From Trichopria drosophilae (lineage: Eukaryota; Arthropoda; Insecta; Hymenoptera; Diapriidae), in the NCBI GenBank assembly GCA_030407085.1, contig CM059582.1, forward strand, positions 137,318,501-137,382,500: a stretch of DNA of 64,000 nucleotides, given 5' to 3'. The position numbers were made by a program, and so were the translations under genes. Positions 1 to 10,625 of the stretch are shown here, piece after piece. Positions within the stretch are counted from its first letter, which is position 1. Each line of letters starts with the position of its first letter. Below the pieces are notes generated by a model. That model was not told the DNA's origin and did not search any database. It saw nothing but the letters and a program-made list of their open reading frames with translations.

Positions 1-610
1 ATTTTATAACCCGATGCTGTAAGTTCTTTACAAAGAAGTTTTTATCGAATCGATCTGAAATTTTAACTGAACCATTTTAATGTATGTCAAATAAATTAAT
101 AGAAGGATTTTTTTTAATGCAATTTTTAACTCTCACAAAAAAATATTTTTCGATATTTTGGTAAAAATTTACCAATTTTCACTATACTATACCTTAAGAT
201 AGCTCAGTCAACATGCCAAGTGATTAAAATAAAAACTTCATTGTGAATAGCTTTTACTTCAGCTTTTTTATTACAAATATTGAAAATGTTATTAACTTTT
301 CCGTCCACTACGGAGGTTGTTTTCGAGACCCAAGCGAAATTTTGAATTGCTGTTACTTTTGAACATGGAGGGCGCCATATACCGTCCGTAAAAAAGTTAT
401 GCTCCCCGAGGACACGTTTATAAAGTTTTACCCCCCCCCCCTCGCCCCTCTGGCCGTCGTTATGTAGTGTTAAATGCCGCTCCGTCCACCACCAACGAAA
501 TTTGACAGACCCTTAAATTCAAAATAATCGCATGCACTATTTTTTTCGTGAAAGGTACACTCTTCCTATTTATTTTCTTTTTTTATTTGTGTTGATATCT
601 TTATTTGTCT
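1..610. other. Non-coding AT-rich flank
   Basis: No reading frame or recognisable element is visible. The stretch is AT-rich apart from a C homopolymer near 428-440. It ends at the 4-bp direct repeat GTCT (607-610), which is the left target duplication of the neighbouring solo LTR. Confidence 0.5.
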
Positions 611-2544
611 TGTAACCCTTTTCCGGATTGGAAAAGGGCTGAACAAAATTTTATAGAATAAACGCAACTCAACTCAAAATATGGTTCCCATGAGGGATGC
701 CATTGGTAACCCGAATTTTCGGATGGAAATAAGGGTTATAAGCAAATAGACTCAAAATCTATTCGTAATGGAACTCAAACAATATATTTCGTAGAAAAAA
801 TAAAGGGGGCTGTACATTAATTTTGGGCGCGACAAACGGACGGCAGAAATACGCAAAGGGCGGCGGAAACAGCAAAGGGGCGAGTTCGCAAATCACGCAA
901 AGGAAAGATTTCTTGTGAAATGACCGGTTATCGATTGGGGGAACAAGTTAGTGTAGGGGCGGCGGTACTCACGAGAAAATAAATGTCCTTGAAAGTACTT
1001 CAGAGTCCAGACTTCAGATTCGCCGAAAACTCTGCAGGATCCAATTTTCGCAGGTCTCACTCGCACACTATTTGGGGGCTGCACGCAACGAGAAAAAGGG
1101 GATGCGCAAAACAATGTTTGATACAATTTTTGGGGACCGCACTTTTGGGAATCGCTCGATAACTTCTATGGAGATCGGAAATGTTCTACAGGTATACCGC
1201 ACGCTTGTAGATCGCCGGACGGAATGTGTCGAGGCTCTCGACGAAATCCTCTACGGTGTTGCCAATTTTCCTTTCGGCGTAGAGCATCATGGGTAGGGAG
1301 GGTAAGGAAGACAATATATCACGGGCATGCTGACGGGAAAGGACAGCGATACCGGACGAAAGTAGGAAAGGTGTGGCGGCTGTATAAAGAAGGGGGTGGG
1401 GGATGATGTGACGTAACAAGACTTGTCGTCATAAGGAGATAAGGAGAGGGTAATTACATTTCCTAATAAGTAAGAAAGAGAGAGAGCATATGGAAACGTC
1501 TCAGAGCGACGAAACGGGACGGCGGAGATTTCCGTGTCCTGGAGAGAGACGGACGGGATATCGTCTCTTAATGTAAAAACTCCTGGTGGAGTGACGGCAG
1601 CCAGCGAAGAATGCGGCATAAGGTCTGCCGTTGAGTTTTGCCGAGGGACGACTGTCAATTGGGGCACGAAATGGTGGCGGCAACCAAAGTCGCCGAACAT
1701 GCATGGATGCATGTACGAAAAGAGGTGTAGGGAGTGAGGCGGACGCAGCGAAGGCTGCATGAGTCCGACGGAGAAGAATAAGTATTGGTGGGTGCAGCGC
1801 AACACAGGCGAGCCAAGGGAATGGAATCGGGGCGCGGGCGCGCGGCACGTAACGTCCATTTGACGTTCGAAGTATTTGGACGGCTGGCGGATGCGTAGCC
1901 GTGGTGGGGAGAGGAAACGAAAATCGGAACCGGACTCTCGCGTGTCACTGCTGCGACGAAGTCGTGGTGAGGCCTTTGCATGAAAAGATCCAGTGGGAAA
2001 GGGGGGAGAGTTCGTAACGAACGAAGCGAACGGCTGTCGGTGCGTAGCCGTGGAAGGGGGCGGGGCGGAATGGGCACGCGTCGTGAAAACGACGAACGAT
2101 GGAGCGCCGAAGGGGCGACAGAGGGGGAAGGGGACTCGCACATCGAGTGTGTGACGAAAGTATTCGTACACAAGCAGATGCTTTTACGAGCAATCGGTAA
2201 TTCCGTTCAATTGCTCGAATTGCAATTGACGGACAGCTAATGGGAGGTTGGAGGAAATAATATATATATGGAACAGGAGAGATGAGAATTGGGATGTTTA
2301 AAATCAGGGGGATCCTCTAGCCTCAGGGTTTTCATCCGCGCGACCTTGAATTGACAAGAGGTCACCGATATTTGCCACTGCGCTGTTTTATTGGGATTTT
2401 CCCGTTGTGCGTGTACTGGTAAGCAGGTACATCTTCTTGACCTCTGGCCTGGTCACACTTGATCACTCACTGGGGAGTCTTTTTTGGCGGAAACTTATAA
2501 TTTAAATAGGGTGGGGGTTAGATCAGTAACGAAATTTCGTTACA
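611..2544 (-). repeat. Solo LTR, copy 1 (about 1.93 kb)
   Basis: This block matches 7560-9466 in reverse orientation along its whole length. Its ends are TGTAACCC at 611 and CGTTACA at 2544, so it has the TG...CA termini of a retroviral-type LTR. It is flanked by GTCT on both sides (607-610 and 2545-2548), a 4-bp target duplication. Read on the minus strand, its first 20 bases are a perfect palindrome, TGTAACGAAATTTCGTTACA. The interior is GC-rich and stop-poor on the minus strand (for example 1287-2171), which produces long open frames that are probably not genes. No internal retroelement sequence adjoins it, so it looks like the product of LTR-LTR recombination. The 4-bp duplication suits a Gypsy-type element, but the parent element is not in the window. 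Confidence 0.8.
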
Positions 2545-2950
2545 GTCTTGAAGTTATGATTTCTTTAGTACAAAAAGATTTTACACCTTGTCGCTTCATG
2601 CGTGTAATAATTTTATAAAAAATATATGAAATAGTATATTACGCAACAAGTGTGTACATTTTGCGCACTCACACGTGATGCGTACGATATTTTATGCACG
2701 ACTTTTCCATGCGCAATGTTCAATCGAGTGCGCAAAGTTTACTTCTTATAATCATATCTTAATTTATCTTAATCTATTTTAATCATATCTTAAAACAGAT
2801 TATGATTAAAAACACAATTTTTTAACATTTATAGCCTGCTCTATACATTTCAAATTATTCAATTTTTTCAAATATTTGTTTCGCAATATAGATTCTTTTA
2901 TAAACTTTAATTACAAAATGATCATATAAAATTAATTTTGTATTTTTTAG
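2545..2950. other. AT-rich spacer
   Basis: No coding signal is visible. It contains short repeats of the type tcttaatctat/tcttaatttat near 2755-2800 and ends in a possible 3' splice site (a T-rich run followed by AG, 2942-2951) just before the first recognisable codons of the next gene. Confidence 0.4.
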
Positions 2951-4703
2951 ATGCAGCTAAGTAAGATGATATTCATGAGATTGTTTCAACTCAAAGTTAT
3001 ACTTCTACTGAAGAAATTGCAACCCATTCTGGTGATAAATGCGACTTGGATTACATTCCTAGTCAAGTCAGTCAAGAAACGGACTATTCTAATAGTTCAT
3101 TAACTAAAAAAACGAAAAACAGATTAAACATTTTCTCTGAAAATCTTGTAAATGTTCTCGACAAATTCAAAGTGTAAAGTAGAAATGCTGCCCTCGTGGT
3201 AGGGCTGTTATTGCTGCGTTGGGTTTGGATATCGACGATTACATATTATCTCAATCAACATTACAAAATGCACGGATAATCGTACGTGAAAAAATGTTTG
3301 CAGAAATCAAAAAAGAATTTGAAATCACTAATTTTAATAATTTAATAATTCGTTGAGATGAGAAATTGCTAACCGATATAACAGGCTATGAGAAAGTTGA
3401 TCGTTTACCGGTTATTTTATCAAGTAATGGCGTAACCATATTGCTGTCTGCTAATAAACTAGAAAATAGTTATGGGAAAACACAAGCAGATTCATTATAT
3501 GGCTCAATAATAACATGGGGTTTATCTGATGTTGTTAAAGGAATTTGCTGGGACACTACAGCATCTAATCTTGGCCAAAACAACGGAGCTGCTGTTTTGT
3601 TGGAACAATTACTGGATCGTAGCGTCTTATATTTTCCATGCGGTCATCATATTCTGGAACTAATTCTACGGGCAGCATTTGAACAAAAGTTACTGGGCAC
3701 AATTGGACCAAATGTGCAATTATTACAACGCTTCAAGGAAAACTGGTCGACTCTTAATAAAACTGAATGGGAATTTGGAATTGCCGATTCAATCGTAGAA
3801 GATGCACTAAAAAATGATATTGAAATAATTGAAGAAACAATAAGGCAACATTTGATGTTTAATTTTGAAAGACAAGATTACAAGGAATTGCTGTGCTTGG
3901 CTTTACTATTCATAGGTAAAAAGCCCGCCGAAAACTATGTTATCAAACATCCTGGTGCAATGCACCATGCTAGATGGATGTCAAAGGCGATTTACACATT
4001 GAAGATATTCTTGTTTTGGAAAAAACTTCGTTTGAGTAAATCTGAACTCTCAGCTTTACGACAAGTATCAATTTTTATCGTAATGGTATACATTAAATTC
4101 TGGTATACTGCTGATATTACCGAAAAATCAGTAAAAAATTACTTCCATTTAATTAAAGAATGTATAGAATTTAAATCGGTAAATGAAAAAATTTCAGAAG
4201 CTACCCTAACAAAAATACTCAATCATTTGTGGTATTTGATTCCTGAAAACGCCGCAATGGCATTTTTTGATAGTGCTGATACTGTTGCTGAAAAGAAGAA
4301 AATGGTTACAAGATTGAACGTAGATGATGAAGAGAATGACAGTAGAAAACTTATATTGCATCAATCTGACGTTAATACATTGTGTAAAAATTATATTTCA
4401 CAGCTCATTACAAGAAAATCACTGCACTTTTTTAACACGTTCGATTTTACTACAAACCGGGTGAAAGAAGCGTCTGAATCTTGGGAGACAAATGAAGAAT
4501 ACCTGAAATGTAAGAAAATCGTCCAGCCACTGAAAGTCGTTAACGATGTAGCCGAAAGGAATATCCACCTCTTCGAACAATGCAGTGGAGTTTTAATGAA
4601 AGACGAAAATCAACAACAATACATAATGCAGTTCCTTGCATTATACCGTAAAAGAAATTCATCATTTAATAAGTACGATTTAATGCAAAGACAAAAGCAA
4701 TGA
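2951..4703 (+). pseudogene. Broken hAT-like transposase
   Basis: Conceptual translation gives a continuous protein broken by a stop at 3175-3177, a frameshift near 3200 and a stop TGA at 3354-3356. After that, 445 codons (3366-4703) are open. Readable features in order are an acidic/Ser-Thr-rich N-terminal segment, the motif WDTTASN (about 3549-3569), PCGHH (about 3639-3653), an HHARWM segment (about 3964-3981) and a C-terminal NAAMAFF segment (about 4249-4269). An Asp followed by Asn-rich residues and then C-x-H-H resembles the second catalytic Asp and the C-x2-H motif of hAT-type RNase H-fold transposases. I recall closely similar proteins scattered through invertebrate genomes, but the superfamily assignment is inference. 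A T-rich tract ending in AG just upstream suggests that a 5' exon is missing. A poly-A run follows at 4780-4797. Confidence 0.6.
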
Positions 4704-4879
4704 TTGTAATTAAAATTGGCCAAATAAAGTTTTCATATGTATTTTACTGCTTTGTAATTAATATTTATAAAACTCGAAATAAAAAAAAAAAAAAAAAGTT
4801 GCAACAAAACTATTTATTCGCGACAATGTTAATTTTTGAACGAAATTAATTTAACCCTTTATAAACGAGAAACAACACT

Positions 4880-6052
4880 TATTTTCAATATTTTTCCCGT
4901 CTAACTTATTTCGCTCAAAAGATAGCGCAAAGTTATCTAAAAGTAAATTGTAGATCTCAGAAAGACATACAACACAGATTTTTGATATATTGACCGATAA
5001 TATGTAAAAGGACAAAGGACAAAGGACAGGAAATTTTCCCCCGCGTTAATGACGAATATGTCTGTTTGCGGGTCGGCTCTCGGGTGGAGAGGTACAGGAC
5101 AGAGACAGACAGTACAAGACAGAACTATAGGCAAACACAACACCCACCCAGAGCCAGTCCCCCCTACCCCAATATCGGTACCAACAGCAGATTCGACGGT
5201 ATGTGCCTTAGCGAGTACGACGCGGGGCTTATCCCATCTTTATCCGAGATAAGACCCACGACGTACCGACCGCGGATAAGACGCTGACGGTACCGATAAC
5301 TGCCGACGGGGGTCGGCAGCGGTCCCAAATTCGTACCTTCGCCCAGCAACGTTCCCCGGTTATTCCACACTGGACATAAGCAGAGAAAATTGCAGGACGG
5401 GGATTCGAACTCGGGCCCTTCGCGACGTTCAGTTCGGGCGGACTAAGACTGACGCCTTAGCCCGCACGACCATCACGCCGACGATTGTAATTCCTAAGTT
5501 ATAGCCAATTGTATAATACAAAATCACTTATTTTTTCGCTTTTTCCAATTTCTCTCACCTCGGTGAAGAGATATTCATTCGCTCAAAAATTGACCTATGA
5601 GTAAGTTGTAGAGCATACAAAATCTGAAATTTACCCTACTTGCTTTTGTCGATTCGGTTAAAAACGAGCCCAGCAGAGTCTTTCAAAGCCGCTTTGTTGT
5701 ACAATTATAATTTTTTTAGACACCGCAAACTCGGCAACTTTGAAAGACTCTACTGGGCTCGTTTTTCAACGAACCGACAAAAGTAAGCAGGGTAAATTAA
5801 AGGTATTTTCAAGCTCTACAGCTTACTTGGCTATTTTTTGCTATCTCTTAACCGAAAAGAGTGAGATAGGAAAAACCGCCAAAATAAGTGATTTTTCATT
5901 ATTCAATTGGCTGTAACTTGATAAATACGCATTATTTGGCAATATATCCAAAAGATGAATTGTAGGTCTCTATGAGATCAACAATTTACTTATTGATAAC
6001 TTTGCAATATCCCTTAACCGAAATGAGTTGGACGAGAAAAATAGGCTTTTTT
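4880..6052. repeat. Foldback (inverted-repeat) element split by a SINE
   Basis: Two arms pair as imperfect inverted repeats around a centre near 5715. The inner arms are about 5487-5700 and 5733-5935; their core is a ~50-bp match in which GAGCCCAGCAGAGTCTTTCA (in the left arm) faces its complement in the right. The outer arms are about 4880-4978 and 5953-6052, sharing a segment that reads AAGTTATC/TAAATTG in both. The left arm is interrupted by the SINE at 5008-5483. No protein is encoded. It could be a long MITE or foldback transposon, or the product of a local inverted duplication. Arm ends are approximate because the match was found by eye. Confidence 0.65.
5008..5483 (-). repeat. tRNA-derived SINE, full-length copy
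   Basis: On the minus strand the element starts with a tRNA-like head: GTCGGCGTGATGGTCGTG followed by a GGCTAAGGCG segment (A-box region, about 5450-5483) and the B-box GAGTTCGAATCC (complement of 5400-5411). The GGCTAAGGCG pattern suits a type II tRNA (Leu or Ser). A ~390-bp body follows, ending in a short tandem TGTCCTTTGTCCTTTGTCC at 5008-5030. A second copy lies at 58010-58450 and a fragment at 28176-28212, so it is a dispersed family. It lies inside the left arm of the foldback element. RNA polymerase III transcription is expected from the boxes but not shown. Confidence 0.8.
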
Positions 6053-6500
6053 GCACTTTCATTGGCTTATATCAGGAGAAATATGCATTATTGGCCAATA
6101 TGTTGAAAGGAAGAATTGTTGGGCGTCAAAAAAGCTTCAAAATACTCTTGAATAATTTTTTTGTAGCTTCATTAGGGATCGAGCTATTACCAAAAATGTT
6201 CGAATTTTCGAAATTTTAATATTTTCAAGTCGACTGCGGCACGGTTTAAAATTTTTATAAACTTTTTATCCGGACGGAGGAGCATCCAGATTAATGCCAC
6301 AATGACTGCAATAATACGTAGGAAGAACTCTTTGAAAAATAGGTTATGGGAGCTGGGTAGGTGTAATGCTCATGTAATCATCACTCGCCGACGCGCCTGT
6401 AGTATTTTGAGTGAACGTTCGTGACCTCCTGTACCGTCGACGTCGAGGCCTTTGACGGCGAATCCGACTTTCGTCAAGAGACGTCAAGATCGACGTGCGC
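6053..6500. other. Non-coding stretch
   Basis: No gene or named repeat is recognised. The part before about 6240 is AT-rich and resembles the outer foldback sequence; the part after is more balanced in composition and leads into the decayed minus-strand reading frame. Confidence 0.35.
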
Positions 6501-7508
6501 GTATCATCAGGTCCATTTGCATTACGGTCCGCTACCAGTCAGTCAACATCTAGATTGAGTAAATCAGGAATGGAGGGCGCGGCTAACTTTATTCCCGCCG
6601 GTAACGCAGACGCTATTACGGTTTCCGTTTGAGAGTCGAATTGAATTAACTAGACATTGTCTCACAGCGAAGGAGCCGCAGGTGACTCGTCCATGATGAG
6701 TCGGTCTAGACAGCACTGAAATTCATTTAAATGCTCTATGAAATCAACGATCGGAGGAGTAATTCCTCCAGAAGTTTCATCATCAGCATATTTCATCGTG
6801 CTGGTTGTCTTCCACACTTCACCTAGTGTAGCGATTTCTTGGTTCGTCGGAAACTATGAATGGGAGTCATCCGGGCGAGTCTGCTTAGGGACATTAAAAT
6901 CGAGGAACGGTCCCAGCGACTTCTTCTTCCGGAAATCTCCTCTCGTCGGCAAAAATATATCCTCGACTGTATCGTCATACCTCGGCATGTTGGTAGATGG
7001 AGGTCTTACATAGGTAACGCCACTTCTTGCAGCGGAGCGGCGTTACGGCGTTTCCTAGGTACGGTGCCGTTATTCGTCTGCGGAACAAAGTTGACAAAGT
7101 CAAGAGCGGTTCCTCACGAGGTACCTGCTTCCGTCATCTCATCCCTGAGGCAGGATGCTTGTTCTCGTGCCAAAGTCATGTCCTTCTTGATGGCCGCCTT
7201 CTGATCAGCTTCGGGCCTTCCCATCATATGCATCAAACCCCAACAGTGCAACCGAACATCCCGATCTTGACAAAGTCAAGAGCGGTTCCTCACGAGGTAC
7301 CTGCTTCCGTCATCTCATCCCTGAGGCAGGATGCTTGTTCTCGTGCCAAAGTCATGTCCTTCTTGATGGCCGCCTTCTGATCAGCTTCGGGCCTTCCTAT
7401 CATATGCATCAAACCCCAACAGTGCAACCGAACTTCCCGGCGCGATGCCGGAGGTTCGTCACCGGCAGCATAAACACGGGGGAATTTCGTTGTTATTGGA
7501 CGCCATTT
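6500..7508 (-). pseudogene. Unrecognised decayed coding region
   Basis: Reading the minus strand from an ATG near 7508 (MASNNNEIPPCLCC...) gives patches of protein-like sequence that continue across stops and frame changes. They include a charged helix-like segment with KKDMTLAREQASCLRDEM (about 7175-7130 and again near 7350-7300), then DDTVEDIFLPTRGDF and FLDFNVPKQTRPDD (about 6980-6870), then NQEIATLGEVWKTT (about 6845-6800) and FIEHLNEFQCCLDRL (about 6745-6700). The pieces are consistent with one acidic protein of roughly 300 residues that has lost its frame several times. I do not recognise the family. A retroelement gag or an old viral gene is possible. Part of it is tandemly duplicated (7091-7442). 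Confidence 0.35.
7091..7442. repeat. Tandem duplication, 176-bp unit x2
   Basis: The segment starting TTGACAAAGTCAAGAGCGG at 7091 is repeated almost without change from 7267. The near identity of the two units points to a recent duplication inside an otherwise old, decayed coding region. Confidence 0.85.
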
Positions 7509-7559
7509 CTCCGGTTACTCGTTCGAATTGGGTTAAGCTAAAAAAATTATAAAATATAT

Positions 7560-9466
7560 TGTAACGAAATACGTTACAGATCTTACCCCCACCCTATTTA
7601 AATTATAAGTTTCTGCCACAAAGACCTTTCGATCTAGTGATTAATTGTGACCAGACAAGAGGTCAAGAAGAGATACCAGCCTATCAAGACGCGGACATCT
7701 GGAAAATGCCAATAAAGCCGCGCAGTGGTAACATCGGTGACCTCTTCTAAACCCAAGGTCACTTGGACCAAAAACCCTGAAGCTAGGGCATCATCTTTGA
7801 TTTTACCACCCCATTTCTCATCTCTCCCGTTTCATTTACCTCCATTATTTCCTCCCACCTCCCATTTGCTGTCCGTCAATTGCAATCCGAGCAATTGAAC
7901 GGAATTACCGATTGCTCGCCAAAGCATCTGCTTGTGTTCGAATACTTTCGTCACACTCTCGATGTGCGAGTCCCCTTCCCCCTTTGTCGCCCCTTCGGCG
8001 CTTCATCGTTCGTCGTTTTCACGACGCGTTCCCGTTCCACCCCCCCCCCCTCCACGGCCATGCATCCCCCAGCCGTTCCCTTCGTTCGTTTCGAAGCCCC
8101 CCCCCCCCCCCTCTCCCCGCTGGATCTTTCCATGTTACGGCCTCGCCTCGACTTCGTCGCAGCCGCGACACGCGAGAGTCCGATTCCGATTTTCGTTTCC
8201 TCTCCCCACCACGGCTACGCATTCGCCAGCCGTCCAAATACTTCAAACGTCAAATGGACGTTACGTGCCGCGCGCCCGCGCGCCGATTCCCTCCCCTTGG
8301 CTCGCCTGTGTTGCGCAGCCCCACCAATACTCGTCTTTCATGCAGCCTTCGCCGCGTCCGCCTCACTCCCTCCCCCTCTTTTCTTACGTGCATATCCATG
8401 CATGTTCGGCGACTTGAGTTGCCGCCACCTTTTCGTGCCCGAGTCGACGGTCGTCCGTCGGCAAAACTTAACGGCAGACCTTATGCCGCGTTCTCCGCTG
8501 GTTGCAGTCCAAACTGCACCAGTTTTCATAAGAAAAGAGACGATATCCCGTTCGTTCGTCTCCAGGACACGGAAATCTCCGCCGTCCCTCTTCGTCGCTC
8601 TGAGACGATTCCCTATACTTTATCTCTCTCTCTCTTACGTATTAGGGAATGTAATTACCCCTTCTTACTTCCTTATGACGACAAGTCTCGTTACGTCACC
8701 CCCCCTTCTTTATACAGCCGTCACACCATTCCTAATTTCGTCCGATATAGCTGTCCTTTTCCGGCAGCATGCCGGTTTGATATTGCCTTCCTTATCCTCC
8801 TTACCCATGATGCTCTACGCCGATGGAAAATTGGCAACACCGTGCCCGTGAGCAAGAACCTCGAGGATTTCGTGGAGAACATCGACACATTCCGTCCGGC
8901 GATCTACAAGCGTGCGGTATTATTATAAGAGCGTTTCCGATCTCCATAAAAGTTCCCGAGCGATTTCCAAGTTGCGGTCCCCCAAAAATTGTTCGCGAAA
9001 ATTGTTGCGATTCCCCATTTGTTTGCGTGCAGCCCCTAAATAGTGTGTGTGAGTGTTCCAGGTGGTGAAGCCCTGTGGACCATACAGATTTGGACAATTC
9101 ATCTCCCGTAAGTACCGCAGCCCCGATCCTTTTTGTACCCCTCCGCGATTTCCGGTCATTTCATAAGAAATTTGTCCCTTTGCGTGATTTGCGAACTCGC
9201 CCCTTTGCTGTTTCCGCCGCCCTTTGCGTATTTCTGCCGTCCGTTTGTCGCGCCCCAAATTAATGTACAGCCCCTTTTATTTTTTCTACGAAATATATTG
9301 TTTGAGTTCCATTACGAATAGATTTTGAATCAATTTTCTTATAACCCTTTTTTCCATCCGAAAATTCGGGTTACCAATGGCATCCCTCATGGGAACCATA
9401 TTTAGAGTCTATTGCGTTTTTATTAAATTTTTGTTCTGCCCTTTTCCAATCAGGAAAAGGGTTACA
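7560..9466 (+). repeat. Solo LTR, copy 2 (about 1.91 kb)
   Basis: This is the inverted partner of 611-2544. It begins TGTAACGAAATACGTTACA (a nearly perfect palindrome) at 7560 and ends GGGTTACA at 9466. The flanking bases ATAT (7556-7559 and 9467-9470) form a 4-bp target duplication different from that of copy 1, so the two insertions were independent. The interior is pyrimidine-rich and stop-poor, giving overlapping open frames at 7880-8851, 7912-8928 and 7932-8417. Runs of C at 8039-8050 and 8098-8110 are length-unstable sites. No internal retroelement sequence adjoins it. Confidence 0.8.
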
Positions 9467-9494
9467 ATATAATTAAACTATGATGCAGTGGTTA

Positions 9495-9738
9495 TTTAAA
9501 TCTTATGTAAAGGTGCGTATTGTCAACCGATGCATCAACGATTTCAGTGTCATTAACGGGGTTCCTGGATTAAGCATCCGCGTTTGCATTACTCTTACCG
9601 GACTTACGTTTTATGTTGTAATCATACTCCTCCAACTTCAATCGCAATCTAGTCAATCTAGAAATGGGATCTTTTGAAGTTCGCATCCAAACGAGGGGTT
9701 CATGGTCAGATATAATATAACAAACACTATATTGTTGT
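9495..9738 (-). pseudogene. Gypsy RNase H fragment
   Basis: Minus-strand translation gives the end of a Ty3/Gypsy RNase H domain and its linker: ISDHEPLVWM (the conserved T/S-D-H-x-P-L motif, about 9705-9675), DPISRLTRLRLKLEEYDYNI, then KSGKSNANADA, a TAA stop where Leu is normal, and SRNP. This is the usual A-D-A-L-S-R motif ahead of the spacer and integrase. Nothing upstream or downstream continues the protein. The copy abuts the solo LTR, but the LTR has its own target duplication and is not obviously the same element. Confidence 0.7.
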
Positions 9739-10625
9739 AACATAAATTTATGTCAATACGCTTATCCGTACGCGAGTTATCACGAGACAATAAACGGTAC
9801 GTACGGACGTACGTACGTACAACATCACGGACACAAATTTTTTTATTGTTGATTTGGGCTCCTTAGGGTCTGAGACGTCGACATTTGATGAAAAACTACA
9901 AATACTATACGGTAATTTTTATGCCCGAAGTGACCAAATTCGATACTTCGTCCAGACCTAAGGTCTGGATCGAAGTAATTTTGCAAAATCCATACCCTTA
10001 TTCCTTGCACAGAGCATCAGAAATAAAACAAAAAAAGAATTATCGAAAAAGATTTAAATTTGTAGAAGAAGAAGCATTTTTTTATACTGTTTAAAAACAT
10101 TTTTTCTCTATTCTTGACATTCTAATTTTTCTAAATGTTAAAATTTCACGAAATCCATATCTTTAGTATTTTTTACTTTTTCATTTGATTCCTCACCCAA
10201 CATTGTATCAGAAAAAAATATTTTAGATTCATTTAATCGTTACTGAACATGGCTGAAAATTCGGTGGTGTCTCCCCTTAAATTTTTTCATGTGTTAAAAT
10301 GACATTTTTATGGTCGCATCTTTAAAATTAAATTTTTGAAGTAATCCACAGAAATTTTAGAAAATCATTACCAAATATGTATTTTCAGAGTATTAAAGTT
10401 TATTTCTGTAAAGTATCATAATTTTTTAAAAAATAGGCCACACCGGGTGAAACATAATGGGTTGACCATAATGAATTTTATTCCCGGTTTTGCTTTCCTT
10501 TCCCTATGATTTAAAATTTTTCTATTTTTAATTTTTATAAAGTGTAATTTCATATAGTAATATATGCTTGAAATGAATGCATACAGACTACTGTAATAAT
10601 ATTTTATTATAGGGATTACTGTTAT
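9739..10625. other. AT-rich non-coding stretch
   Basis: No gene was recognised. There is a short ACGT-type simple repeat at about 9795-9822 (GGACGTACGTACGTAC). The stretch ends in a T-rich run plus AG just before the first recognisable hAT codons near 10622, so an upstream transposase exon may once have existed but is not visible. Confidence 0.35.

Noticed and set aside
1287..2171. 294-codon minus-strand frame as a gene (and the 323- and 338-codon frames at 7880-8928)
   Set aside because: They lie within solo LTRs, overlap other open frames, and similar residues between copies switch frame. Low stop density from composition explains them.
5400..5483. A functional tRNA gene
   Set aside because: A- and B-box-like sequences are present, but there is no proper acceptor stem and a ~390-bp body follows that recurs elsewhere, so it is a SINE head.
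611..9466. One DNA transposon with 1.9 kb terminal inverted repeats
   Set aside because: Each arm has its own, different 4-bp duplication (GTCT and ATAT) on both its sides, so they are separate insertions.
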